A DNA stretch of 64,000 bases from Malachius bipustulatus (taxonomy: Eukaryota > Arthropoda > Insecta > Coleoptera > Melyridae). The position numbers and the translations under genes were made by a program. The stretch is from the NCBI GenBank assembly GCA_910589415.1, contig OU342631.1, positions 13,826,001 to 13,890,000 on the forward strand, given 5' to 3'. The notes beneath the pieces are model-generated. The model saw only the letters and a list, made by a program, of their open reading frames with translations, searched no databases and was not told the DNA's origin. Shown one piece after another: positions 23,841 to 35,027 of the stretch; position 1 is the first letter of the stretch, and every line of letters starts with the position of its first letter.

Positions 23841-26160
23841 TATTATCTAATAATAAATTAATAAAACAGTGAAAACTCCAATAAATGGAAGTATGTTATA
23901 TCTCCTTTAACATTTTTTCTTGTCCTGGCAACTAGGAATCTTTTCTAAAAAGCTAGAAAGAAAACTTCCTAGCTTGCTTAATTTTCGGATAATTACTTAT
24001 ACCAGTTGAAAATTATTACAACATAGCTTTTTACGAAATTAGTCAAGCTCTTTTTTTCTTTTTTTCAAGCTCTTATTCAACGGTTAATAGCGAAATAAGT
24101 ATTTTTTAAGCGAAATAAGTCATCAAAGAAGGGTTTTTTGTATAGTGAACATATAGCAGCTCCTCTGATGAACTGATTTTTGTAGTTTTAGAATGTATGA
24201 ACCTCTTCTAACTCAACTCCTGAGAAATGATAAATGACACATCAATAGTTAACTACGTGTAGATAAAAGTGTCTAATACTGCTTTTACAATAATATCAGG
24301 CAGCTATAATATCGGTTATCCCGGAATTCCTGACAGGACCCTGGCTGGCTATCCCGCATCGTTCAAAATAATCCACATCTATCCCTCAAACATTCTAACG
24401 AAACATGAAAGCTCACTGCCAAAGTGACTGATTGGATTGAATTGAACAACGTTTTACCTTCTTCAGTCCAACAAACAGGTTTACACAAAGTGCTCAGATA
24501 ACACATTAAATTAGATCCAGGATTTCAAACAGACATCTGTTGTAGGTACAATTGAATAAAGTGTTTATCTATAGTCCGCAAGGATTCAGTCATGTGAAAG
24601 GACTCGGCGTTGCTGATTTTACAAACCACTGTTTATTAATCCTGATCCTGACAAGGATAACGAAGTCTTTGTAACGGATGTCAGTCAGTCCGGTGAAGTT
24701 TAAATAATAGTTTTAATCTCCATTTTTGGATCAAACTGAACACTCCAAAAAGAAAATTGAAACTGGAACGCATGTGTATAAATCTGATACCGCTTTTAGG
24801 AATATTTCCCGGCTGTTTCGAACATAACGTAGATTGAATAACGGAACTTGAAAGTGACGGGGGAATAATTAGAATTTTCAGTTGCAGTGGCCACCAAAGT
24901 TGATTCCTGGTTACTTAATAAGGGAGTGCATTTCCCTTACCTGCAGATATTTCAACCAGGTATACATAATAGCATGTTTAAAAATTACAAGAGAGTTAAT
25001 AATGCAATGATAGTTATCCATATTTACGTAGGTATTTTGCCGAAGTAGGTGAAAATTATTAAAAATAGAAGTGTTAAAAATGCTCTATAATGAGAAATGA
25101 ACTCCTTGGTGTAGAAGCTCGAGTACATCCAATTAAAAAGTATCTCGTTACATAAATGGAAGGGCCACTCAGAAGCTGACAGACTTTCAGCCCCCTTTGT
25201 TGTAAGCGGAGTCGAAAATGTTTATCAAAGTGACTTCTTCTGGTTTAATTAAAAATGAAACTTTTCGCGGTGACTATTCGCGTGACTGCATTTTTAATCG
25301 TGCATACAACTGCAGGCATTGTTAAGGTTATTTGAATCACAGAACTGGAAATTCTCGTGCAAGTAAGTATATAGGTATATAAAGTCTATCCTGATCGCTC
25401 TATTTCGAATCGGACAAATTAATCTATTGCATTTTTCGCATCCATCCATTAAATACGATACAAAGTCCTTGATTTCCTTTCTGAGATATTAATTTGTAGG
25501 ATTATTAAATCATAGTCGAGGCCATAAATTACAATGAAGGACTAATAAATTAACTCCTTGAAATGATAATCGCAGTGTTGAGTTTTCAAATTCAAAGCTA
25601 GCGTGACTCGTGACTTGAAATGAGGCAGGGGAACAGGAATTATTCAAATTAAGTGAGTCAAGATCCAACAAATGTCTTCTAGTATGACCAATTTGCTCTG
25701 CAATGTTAATAAATATGCTTGATTAATCTCGGGTATAATAATAATAGGGAGGAGAAATTAGAGAGACTGGCTTCGAAAATCAATTAATTTTGAGGCAAGA
25801 ACTTTCACCCAGAAACAAACCAAATATTGAATGATGGTTTGAAATATTGTGGGGAAATTATTAATGAGAAATCGCATTACAACCATAAGAAGAGGAAAGT
25901 TTAGGAAGATGTATGTTAAAGATTAGAAGCGATCGAGCGACTATAGAAGCTCTACTTAACTAATTTCCAATCAAAGACGACTTTTGAAGATAAAAAAATT
26001 GCATAGGTACAGATATACCTACTGTTAAGCAGCTGAAAATAAGAAGAAAGGCCAGGAAACCTGTATATCTTCACCAACGACATTTTGTAACTATAGGAAA
26101 AGGAATCATCCAAGCGGAATGTCAGGATTTTCTATGAAAGTTGCACAAGAGTGAAACAGG
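23841..26160. other. Non-coding DNA, nothing recognised
   Basis: No supported gene, RNA or mobile element on either strand. The sequence is less AT-rich in places (24300-24700) but carries no conserved frame. Confidence 0.4.
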
Positions 26161-26540
26161 ACTTATGTGATTGTCCCATTTTCATCTTCATCGTCCATAT
26201 CCCTGAGTCTGTTTTACAGATATTTTTATGGAAAGTGTTCAAAAGACGTGGCCCGTTTGATCCCGCCTAGAACAAGACCGGGTAGAAATACACGTCGAGC
26301 CGCAGACGCTCATCCATATCAGGTTCAGCTCGTTACATCTCGTACCACCCTATTTCAGACTTCTTTTATGTATAGAACCGCATCTCTTTGGAATAGCATT
26401 CCAAAAGGCGTGTTTCCCGAAGTATACAACCTACAGAGATTCAAGGCCAACGTGAATCGACATCTCCGCTCATGCACCGCTCCCAGAGCGTCATAGGGAT
26501 TTCCCTGCAGTGCATGTGCATTTTCAATAAAAAAAAATGC
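26161..26540 (+). pseudogene. Non-LTR retrotransposon 3' end (C-terminus of the RT protein)
   Basis: A frame ending at the stop near 26496 encodes about 100 residues typical of the extreme C-terminus of jockey/CR1-like ORF2 proteins. In order it shows SLFYRYFYGKCSKDV, an arginine-rich TRPGRNTRRA stretch, HPYQVQL, LWNSIPKGVFP and YNLQRFKANVNRHL. These follow the reverse transcriptase in the intact family. After the stop come CAATAAAAAAAAATG and a CTCAT-rich tail (to about 26760) that may be the element's 3' repeat. The catalytic RT part is missing, so this is a 5'-truncated dead copy, the usual outcome of target-primed integration. Clade is uncertain; being retroelement-derived is fairly sure. 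Confidence 0.8.
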
Positions 26541-27082
26541 TTCGCTCATGACTCAATCCTCATTTCTTGATCCTCATCTCCCAATCACTGATACTCATCC
26601 CTAATGGCTCAATCTTTATTCTACCCTTAAGCCTCCATCCTCATTTCTCAACCCCTTATTGTCATCTTCATCTTCGTCCTCTTGCTCATTCTCATTCCTC
26701 ATGACTCAATCCTCATTTTCATTCTTATTCTCATTTTTCTCATCGTATCTTACTCACATATTTCCCCCTCCTAGCCCTCCCGAACCTTCGCCAATACCCC
26801 TGGGTTATTAAATATTTTAATCGCTTTCTATGTTCCAAGCACAATATGAAGTTTAGAGAAATAGATCAATCTTCTATAACGCGATTTCAGATTTCTGGAC
26901 GTTTCTCAATTATCCAGCGACGTATACCTAGAGAATAGAGGTGAAACGTGCTGGTTCTCGGTTATTATTCCGATTTCGCGAATTTTTTTGATTCCAGCAA
27001 GATTTACAGCTCCAAAAGGGCATGTTAAAATAATTTTGGGGGATAAGGAATTATTTATTCTAACAACTAATCTTTGTTTCAG
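26541..27082. other. CTCAT-rich tail and 3' part of the intron before cyclase exon 1
   Basis: From 26548 to about 26760 the sequence repeats CTCAATCCTCATTT-like blocks on one strand, a low-complexity CTCAT tract probably left by the retrotransposon tail. From there to 27082 is plain sequence ending in the polypyrimidine run and CAG acceptor of the first visible exon. Confidence 0.5.
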
Positions 27083-27310
27083 GAGACTTCAAGCGGACTA
27101 CGTAAAGGATGCGTGCGGCGTTGGGCAAGCTTGAAGCAGCACGTGGCAAGCGGGAGCGAGCCACTGGCCAGCAGTGGTCCCTCTACGCCGAGCACGGCCA
27201 GCCCGGCGCCGCACGACCCGGCGCCGGGCGTCGGCAAGAAGAGCAACTGGCAGGTCATCGAGCACTACGGAAATCGAGACAAGGGAAGCCTCTCTTCCAG
27301 TCTCATTGCG
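27083..27310 (+). CDS. Adenylyl cyclase exon 1 (N-terminal cytosolic region)
   Basis: Acceptor TTTGTTTCAG precedes the exon and GCG|GTCAGT ends it; length is 228 bp, 76 codons, phase 0 at both ends. It encodes a hydrophilic stretch with a basic start (LRKGCVRRWASLKQH), a Ser/Pro/Ala-rich linker and KKSNWQVIEHYGNRDKG. The N-terminus of membrane adenylyl cyclases is cytosolic, poorly conserved and often disordered, and in ADCY5/6 it is a site for regulatory partners. Assignment rests on frame continuity with exon 2, sharp splice sites, and GC content far above the flanks. No ATG fits as the start because the frame is open into the acceptor, so a further 5' exon is expected. An overlapping frame at 27109-27363 runs through the same GC-rich stretch and is a shadow. 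Confidence 0.75.
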
Positions 27311-29858
27311 GTCAGTGTTTCAAATTGTTCCCTAATTGTACTCTCGAAACTCAATTGCTCTGATTAAATATTATTTCCAGTTTACGTGACACATATTTAC
27401 ATGTGTTGGGCGAGTAACTTTCTAAGCAAACTGACCGGAATTAGTTGAGAGTGTCGGCTGGAGTTAAATTAGAATTTAGGGTTTAGTTAGATTTGTCGTG
27501 TCATGTTTGTCTGAGTGTTTGGCGTTGGGGAAGATAAATAGCTTTTCAAGCGAAATTTACATCAATTTATAGCAAAATTAGATTTCTTCCAGAACAATCC
27601 AATCAACTCAGTTTATTGAATATTCTTCCAAGACTATGTGTAGATAAATGTCTCTTTTTCTTCAACAAAAGTTAATTTTCATCTTTCCTTGAAAAAAGAA
27701 ATAAAATATATTAAGGAAACGTTAAAGTCTTTGAAACTGGTTAACTGGATTCAAATAGGTATACCTAAATAAACCTATGACTGCATGGTAGGATAAATTT
27801 TCTGAATTTGCTTGGAGAGGCTCAGTTAATGTTGTGAATGTGAATAAGAGTTTGAAAGTTTATTGAAGTTGAAGGAAAGTATCTCCTGAATAGCTTTGTT
27901 TGAGCATATCAAATCGAACGGTCTTTCGATTATCTTGCTTTCGCCGTGTTTGTATTTTTTCTTATTCGCAAAGTTTAAATCAATCATCGCATTTGATTAA
28001 CTTTTACCTTTGCATCAATTTATTTGAATCAAAAATCGCGCTGGGCGGTAACAGAGTTTCTGTAAAGCTAACAAAGCGGCTGAAAAATCAACAGTAGATA
28101 AATCTTGAACATAATCAAAAAGTTGTTTTTTCAACTTATACTTTCATTTCTTCAAATTTCAGGGAGAAATAGTTAATATAAAAATAATTAGAAGGTATTA
28201 GACGAGGCGTTAAAATAATAATTACGAATTAATAACATGCCCGAGAGGAAAATAAAAGGCAGAAAATTGAATTGTTGCAAATTGTCTCAGCTTTTGAGCA
28301 TCCAGAAAGTTATAACCGCGTTACCTCCTGACAAAGCGAAGTGCTTTTGTAAAGTTTTGATTACGAAAAGAGGCTTTCATACCTACTTGGAATTTCAGCA
28401 GGAAGGATGCAGTGCCTTTTGCTGTGAAAAATCGTTTTATGATGCCTATATTATGAAGGTTTCCCTGAAAGTTCTAACACCAAAATTAGCATGAATTTGT
28501 CTGCCGCAGTAACAGTTCGACTGACTCGTTTTCCTGAAAATAAAAACCCTAAGTTGCAATAATTTTAAGTTTAAAGATTTTCCGCTATAGTGAAAATTTT
28601 TATATCAACCTTTGAAATAATACTTTATGGCCCATATGAATTCTAAGTTTATCACCTCTAACTGTTTCCTTTAGCGAGCTTTATGAGTCTCAGAGCTTAT
28701 GGGACAATTTTATCACAATCCTATAGTCCTTATTGGAATACATCAAGTCACTATCTTGAGCCTCGTTTATTATAACTTTATGATGAAAATTGATGAAAAG
28801 ATAAAGCCACAATAATAATTATTTTTACAATACCAATATTTAACGTTGCTAGTTTTAATTTATTATTATGTAGGTACCTTAATAGGTATACAGGAGTTCT
28901 TTAAGCTGACTGGAAGAAATAATTAAATTCCTCTCTTCAGCTTGTTAACAATGCCTTCATATATATTTATTACCCATGAAACATTCAAGACTTCAGTTTT
29001 AGGTGTTAAGAAGATTTAATGATGCAATTAAACCTATTTTTAATCTTCACCCCGTTTCACCTGCTTTACCGGTCAAAGAAACTTCAACCCCAAACCAATT
29101 TCATTGCCTTTAGGGCGTAGGATTTTGTTTGCTATCAGAGAGAAACGTGGTTTGATCTTTAGTTCCACAGTAAAACCGCCTGTTACAGGTTCTCGCATTT
29201 CATACTTTCAATTATTTTTTTTTATCCATTGTATAGGTATTTTAATTTTCCATTAGAAGTTCTCTCGAGTCGCATTACTAGTTCAAATATTTCAGAGAAA
29301 TGTGTACATAAAATATTATTAGTTCCATACTTATTTTACATATAGAGCCTTCGGGAGCACAAACCAATGGAGAACATTAACAGAATTAATTTTTACAAAA
29401 AACGAATATGGTTTAAGCTTTTTTAATGGAAGCTCTATAGGAAGCTTGGTTTAAAATCCCTTCTTTATGTAGTCATGTTTTATTTGTATTTTCTCATACC
29501 TAGAGTACGTAAAATTTATTTTATGTTTTGGCGTCGAGCTTTCCATAAATATATTTTTGTCCTTCTTAAGTACGGCTAAGTAGCCAAAAAAATAGAGAAA
29601 TATGGTCCAGAAATGGCTTTTTGCAAAATATCTCGAAAAATATTGCGATTTTTGAATTGCAGTTTATGGAAAACTCCTTTTTCAGGTTATTTTTTCTCAG
29701 ATTAAGTATTTTGGTAATATTTATTTATAATTTGACACTTTTAGTACGAGTGTGACACGCCCGAGACCTTAAAAAATCTCACCGAATGGTAAAAATAGCA
29801 GGAGTAATGTTGATGCGGTCGATCTTTCATAGTATAACGATACGACCCCTGGTCCGTT

Positions 29859-30066
29859 CGTCTTTCGCGAAAAGCCACTGTGATCGTCTATTTACCTCTG
29901 GGTTTCCCCTAATAGGACCGCTGTGATTTCTCACATTGTGTTTACCGTTGTCATTACCGTAGTCACCCCTGCTCTTTGATTAAGGTATGCCAGGATTACT
30001 ATGGCCGAAACGGATGCGCAAAAGAACCTACTATGACTCATGGTATCTCGGTTGATTGGGATTTCT
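29859..30066 (+). repeat. Dispersed repeat, second copy at 57409-57612
   Basis: About 200 bases from CGTCTTTCGCGAAAAGCCAC to GGGATTTCTTTC match 57409-57612 at roughly 95 percent by eye, including a near-perfect block from ATGGCCGAAACGGATGCGCA to TATGACTCA. Weaker similarity goes on for about 60 bp (AACTGCGAACG, GCGAATGA). The small minus-strand frames in the two copies are not the same length. It is probably part of an LTR or other transposon end. Confidence 0.85.
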
Positions 30067-30311
30067 TTCGGAAAAGCGGGGAAATTTACTGAGACTTGTT
30101 GTTAACTGCGAACGTCCTATCAGATGTCTAAAAGCGAATGATGAGCGAGAGGATTCGTTGGCAAGGGCGTAAAATGGTGAAGGGCGAGAGGGACTGGTAT
30201 TTTGCATAGAGTACAAAACAATGGAAAGCGAATGATGAATCCCTTTCATACATTTTTCAAACTCCAATCCATTTCGGATTCCACTCTTTTGCACACCTGT
30301 GCTTTCTTATT

Positions 30312-30319
30312 ATTTCACT
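30312..30319 (+). repeat. 8-bp target site duplication, left (ATTTCACT)
   Basis: ATTTCACT directly precedes the CAGTGGCGG end of the hAT element and recurs exactly at 31507-31514 directly after its other end. Confidence 0.9.
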
Positions 30320-31506
30320 CAGTGGCGGTTTCTCCATTAGGTCATTTGGTCAATGACCTCCCAAATAAATTAACCACCTCAAGTAATTTTATAGTGTATC
30401 ATAAACTAAAACTAATAATAATTATATTATAACTATGTAATAATTTCTGTAATTAACTTTACTTATATAGGTAGTTGTTATTTTGTAATTCCCGGGAAGA
30501 TAGTGGCGAGGATCTGGGACGTGGGTCAACGAAGCAGTTGACCACCGTGGTTTAAAGAGTAAGATGCCTTTGCCTATGTGCTGGAGCGAGATAGGTATAA
30601 TAGCAACTTTGCCTGCATTTAAGACGGTCCCATTCTGTACTTGAAGGTCAACGCCCAGTGGGGGCGGGACCAAAGATTCTAACCACAGACCAGAGATTTC
30701 GATGTGCAGTGTTGCCGCGGTGGTACATTTGTATCACATTTGGTACATTTTATTTTTGCTGGTACTACATTTTAAAGTTAAAGTTCAATGCTATTCTGGT
30801 ACATTTTTCATTTTTGCAATTTTATTATTTAAACTTGCCTATTATTGTATGTAGGTATGCAATCACATATTTAAATTGTATATTATGTCTCGCAATGAAC
30901 ATTTTGTAGCTTTAAATATTGATCGAATGAACCATTATGAATTTAAAATTATGTCATTTAGGCTAAGTAATTAAATAATAAACATAGTTAATTGGCAAAA
31001 GTACCATATATTGGTACATTTTTAATTTCTCATCAAAAAACGTACCGCGGCAACACGGGAAAATCACTGTCGGTCGCGTTACTGTCGTGTCGACTGGGGG
31101 GGGGGGGGGGGCGGGTGTGCGTGATGTGTGGGTTGGTGGTTCGGGAAATCGGGATTCGGTGTAGACGAGAGAGAGAGACGCAGACGAGACACAACTCGAC
31201 GGAAATACGAACACGTGGTGGTGCTGGTGCTGATGGTGTCGGTTTACTCGGTTTCTGATTTTTCGGTTTTTTATTGAAAACTTCAATGAACTTGTAATTG
31301 AAAACTTTGCAAATTGCAAAGACAGAAGAATAGACCTCAAGTTCAAAACTCTTTAATTTTATTTTAAACTACTGGGAAATTGCGTGACCTTGAACACTCA
31401 AAAAATTTCGCCTTCTGCGCATTTAGGGTGTTGTTTATTTTCCTTTCTTAGGTGGTCGGCGATTTTTAAATGACCTGCCTGTGAAAAGTATCACCAGCCG
31501 CCACTG
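30320..31506. mobile_element. Non-autonomous hAT element, 1,187 bp
   Basis: The ends are CAGTGGCGG and CCGCCACTG, flanked by a perfect 8-bp duplication ATTTCACT. An 8-bp duplication with CAGTGGCG-type ends is the mark of the hAT superfamily. Subterminal blocks AGGTCATTTGGTCAATGACC at the left and AATGACCTGCC at the right also pair. No transposase frame remains. Inside are a nested inverted-repeat unit (30709-31056), a G run at 31097-31110 and a GGTGGTGCTGGTGCTG tract. The overlapping frames at 30963-31346 and 30992-31258 come from this low-complexity DNA. It must have been moved by transposase from another locus. Confidence 0.9.
30709..31056. mobile_element. Inverted-repeat unit nested in the hAT element
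   Basis: GTGTTGCCGCGGTGGTACAT at the left pairs with TACCGCGGCAACAC at the right, and TTTGGTACATTTT-type blocks occur at both ends. The terminal match is about 15 bp. I find no exact target duplication, so whether it is a separate insertion or part of the hAT body is open. Confidence 0.55.
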
Positions 31507-31514
31507 ATTTCACT
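31507..31514 (+). repeat. 8-bp target site duplication, right (ATTTCACT)
   Basis: Exact copy of 30312-30319, directly after the right end of the hAT element. Confidence 0.9.
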
Positions 31515-31526
31515 TGTTTTTGTTCT

Positions 31527-31707
31527 GGTTACAGACTACCCGGTATATTGCGGGAATGTCTGTCTGATTACTTACTCAACGATTTTCTTTGCCTAATTTC
31601 CTTTTCCTATTTTCTTTGATTTCATTTCAAGTAACAGCTCGAATTAATTAAAGAATACAACCATGTTGGTTACAGACTACCCGAGATATGGCGGGAATGT
31701 CTGTCTT
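31527..31707 (+). repeat. Pair of 41-bp direct repeats 140 bp apart
   Basis: GGTTACAGACTACCCG followed by a GCGGGAATGTCTGTCT block occurs at 31527-31567 and again at 31667-31707 with about three differences. The sequence after the second copy to 31970 is GC-richer than the flanks, with GTCGAACCG and similar short motifs. It could belong to a SINE-like element, but no clear tRNA fold was found. Confidence 0.65.
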
Positions 31708-32213
31708 GTTTGCCTATGCAATTTCTCGTACGAATTTATCGTGTATTATTTCACCGATTACAATTATTTATGTGTAGACCTCGTACCTATGGCACAGCCG
31801 GGAGGATCGCCCTGTAGGGCTAGCGGAGTCGCCCGTTGTGTCGAACCGTGATGAATCTCGCGCCTACACGGCTGGTGACAAGTTCGGTTACCAATAAGCT
31901 ACCTTTCGTGTTTGGATACGGGGATTCGGACCGCTTAAGATAGTCTTGCCTTGCGAGGCTCATTCGAGTACAGGGTTGCCACTTCTCCTGAATTTTGATT
32001 TCGTATCTCTTATAAAATCGTTCTTAAAACTTAAAAGTTTTTTTTTCTTAATACGCTCTTGAATGATTTCCATTTCTAGAAATTATACCTCAAAAAAAGT
32101 CCGTAGAACTTGTATATATAATAATATATAAAAATATTTCATTTGTTTTGACTGTAGTAGGTAATATATGAAATATTGAAAATTATATTGGGATTGCAGC
32201 CAATTACACACAT

Positions 32214-32703
32214 ATTTTCTCTTTTTGCTTTTTAATGAACCCAAGCTTTCGAGCTTTTCTTTAGCTCTTCGTCAGGGGTAAGAAATTGAGTAAAAATTGA
32301 AGATGTTACAATGTTAATCATTTTCGTGGACAAGTAGTAGATAAAAACATACAAATATGAATATAATATAATATAATAAACCAAATAAAAATTAAATAAC
32401 ATAGGTAAGTTAATTCAAAAAAAGGTTTAAAGTAATTTAGAAGTTTTTACATTTTTTGTGGGTAATTTTTTAATAAAAAAAAAATATTCATAAAAAATGT
32501 GAAAACTTCTAAATTATTTTAAACCTTTTTTATTTAATTTTTATTTGGTTTATTGGTTCATATTTGTATGTTTTTATCTTCTACTTGTCCATGAAAATGA
32601 TTAACATTGTAACATCTTCAATTTTTACTCAATTTCTTACCCCTGACGAAGAGCTTAAGAAAAGCTCGAAAGATTGGATTCATTAAAAAGAAAAAAGAGA
32701 AAA
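32214..32703. mobile_element. Foldback element, about 490 bp
   Basis: The left arm starts ATTTTCTCTTTTTGCTTTTT and the right arm ends AAAAGAAAAAAGAGAAAAT. Paired blocks in order include AAGCTTTCGAGCTTTTCTT with its complement, GCTCTTCGTCAGGGGTAAG with CTTACCCCTGACGAAGAGC, and ATGTTACAATGTTAATCATT with AATGATTAACATTGTAACAT. The arms meet near 32470. No coding capacity. Arms differ by small indels, so it is somewhat older than the 5956-6507 hairpin. Confidence 0.85.
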
Positions 32704-33569
32704 TCTATAATGATATCTGTAGCTATACCACAATAAGAATCTCGCTATTTCATTACCGTGCTTATTCAAGATTTTAATTTTAACATAAAAATCTTCCAAC
32801 TAAAATATCTAATATCTATGAGATACCTACCTAGATCCCTTGGCTCACTAATGACTATGAAGTTACAAGCTATTCAAAGCTTTGTGGCTTAACTAAACCG
32901 GATGATATTAGTTCTTACAATGTATTTAGGTTACAAGATTTCCTTTGGAGAGGACCCAATCCGAACCGCCATTTGCAAGTTCTGCAGTATATCACTTCCG
33001 TTCCGAGCATGGAAAAACAAGAACATTCGGGACTCTCATCAGACATCAAGTCTCCAGGCAGTCGCATCGCAACAGGGGCGTACTTTCTAGCGTATACTAT
33101 CTCTGATGGAAAGCAAAGGGTTTATTATCTTTTTGTTGGAGGTAAAAGGAATATAAAAATGATTTAAGACGCAAAATAGAGTTTAAGCTCTCTGGAGGTT
33201 CGGTAACAGCAAAAAGAAAAATCGGTAGTGCGAGGTTTTATAGGGGAAAATAAATAGCTACTTTAAATATTGGGAAAACATTGCAGTCGGGAGCAGCTGT
33301 ATCGATTTATAGATTTTACTGTTAGTTGGATAAATAAATAAACACATAAATATGAAGTACGAGGACGAATTTTTACGTTAACTGGACCAAGCAATGAAGT
33401 AAAATATTTAAGGGAAGCAAACAATTGAATTTATTCAAATTGCTGCCTTTATTTAAAATTAAAACTTATATACACACTTGTTCCAGCGTTTCTCAAGTTA
33501 ATGCGTTTCTTTCAGAGAAATTATTCTGTAAAGTTCTGCAAAGTTGACATTCAAACCGTCTTTAGCTCA

Positions 33570-34800
33570 TTGTCCTTAGAATAATCTAGTCCTGGTAGAG
33601 TTTTCCAATACTCCCGTAGATACTTTATTATCTGCCCAGATGTTTATTGTCATTTTGACGAAATTTGAAGATATGGCGACAAACGGTTCTGATCGTGTAA
33701 ATTTAGATTCAGTTTTCATTCTGAGCGGAGAGTCAGCGATTTCGTTCTCAAACCAGAGTGACCAGAAGACCGGAGACAAGTGCTGTTTTTAGTGCTGTTT
33801 GACTGTTACATACCACTTTAGAGTCACAACGGATAAAGCAAAGGGCTTTGAGAGTCGTTTGGCTGTCTGAGAAGGTTTTAATTATTGTTTCCGCGTACAG
33901 TTCATTTCGTCAAGCATCTGTGCGCTGACTACAGTGGCAACAGTATTTCTGTCTGAAATACTGTTACATGATGGCCCATCCTTGATAAGAATTCTCTTCT
34001 CCGCCCGGCGTCATATTAGGCTCCGAATCCAACTTCCATTGAAGACTTAGAATCGTCGGTGTACCATATGAGGTCTGCGTTGAGGAGGTCTGCTTATGTC
34101 TGCGGGTATAGCCAGCAGACTGTGACTTAGAATGTCCGTCCAATAGTTTGGCCCGCTCCATGACACAAGCCATTGGTGAGGTTCGTACCACAGTCTGTAT
34201 GATATCCATCTGGCCTCTCTCTTTCTAAGTATGTGTGGAGAGGAGGTACGTCCAGAAGGAATTCAATAACTGCCGATGGGTGGTGCTCATCGCTCCACTA
34301 ATCGCTAGACATGGATGTTTCTGTAGAGTTGAAAGCTTCATTTTGGTCAAGGCTTGTAAGCCTTTGGACCACCAAGCTACACAGCTATATGCGACCTTTG
34401 GTTTAATGACCATTATACATATAAGACAGTGTATTTGCTTTGGACCAGTGCCCCAAGTTCTTCCATCACAGATTTTTTTGCAGCTCCATAAGGAGAGTTT
34501 GCAGCTTTATATCAAGGATAACACCAAGATATGTAGCTTCTTCCACAAATGATATAATTTTTCCTAGAAGAGTGGTGTTAGGTCTTCCAACCTTCTTCTT
34601 CTGGTGAATGGTACTATAAAATTTTTTCGAGGGAACAGAAATCTGTTAGGCAATTTGTAAAACTTCTTGAAGGATATTTCGCTTCAGAGTTACCTTTAAT
34701 CAGAGCCTATTGTACAATCTTTGATTCATGTCCACGAAGTTAGCACCGAAATTTTTCTTTTCCTAAAAACGCAAGTTGTGCGGGAATGTGCTCCTGTTGT
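33570..34800 (-). pseudogene. Decayed non-LTR retrotransposon ORF2 (RT end to RNase H)
   Basis: Read on the minus strand, several frames give an ordered set of motifs of R1/jockey-like ORF2 proteins. Near 34510-34550 is EATYLGVILD, then KVAYSCVAWWSKG and LQKHPCLAISGAM (34300-34400), as in the connector after the reverse transcriptase. Next come LLDGHSKSQSAG near 34130, resembling the TDGS start of RNase H, SDSQTTLKAL near 33840-33870, and FENEIADSPLRM near 33710-33740, matching the GNEIADSLA end. Frameshifts and stops break the reading frame at several points and the polymerase active site is not seen. It is a dead 3' part inserted against the host gene. Confidence 0.8.
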
Positions 34801-35027
34801 GTTGCCATGTGTCGTAAAAGAAATAAAAAAAATCTAATGTGCGATTTTTATGTACGAAAATGCGATTTTTTTTGCCAACTTAGCACTCATCAAGAAACAA
34901 TAATGGAATTATTTATAATCAATACGTTCTTAGAATAAACAAATATTTATTCAAATCAATTGTTCCCCAGAAACGCTCCAACGTACGCTACTGATCATTT
35001 TGACGGTGTTGTTTTCGTATTTTCCAG

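Larger units (their letters stand above)
27311..35027 (+). other. Intron 1 of the visible cyclase exons (7.7 kb)
   Basis: Bounded by GTCAGT and TTTTCCAG. It contains a dispersed repeat (29859-30066), a hAT element (30320-31506), a direct-repeat pair (31527-31707), a foldback (32214-32703) and a reverse-oriented retrotransposon remnant (33570-34800). The first 2.5 kb (27311-29858) and 32704-33569 show no gene or clear repeat; the 85-codon frame at 28237-28494 matches nothing I know. Confidence 0.7.

Noticed and set aside
27109..27363. 84-codon + strand frame overlapping cyclase exon 1
   Set aside because: It runs in another frame of the same GC-rich exon. Only the frame starting at 27083 continues into exon 2 across the splice.
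28237..28494. 85-codon + strand frame with several Cys residues
   Set aside because: Lies in intron 1, with no recognisable domain and no paired metal-binding spacing; its composition does not stand out enough.
30963..31346. 127-codon minus-strand frame with His and Pro runs
   Set aside because: It is produced by the CAC-rich and G-run low-complexity DNA inside the hAT element.
31790..31860. Possible tRNA gene (GC-rich, GTCGAACCG)
   Set aside because: No seven-base acceptor stem or anticodon arm could be paired, and the box A spacing is wrong.
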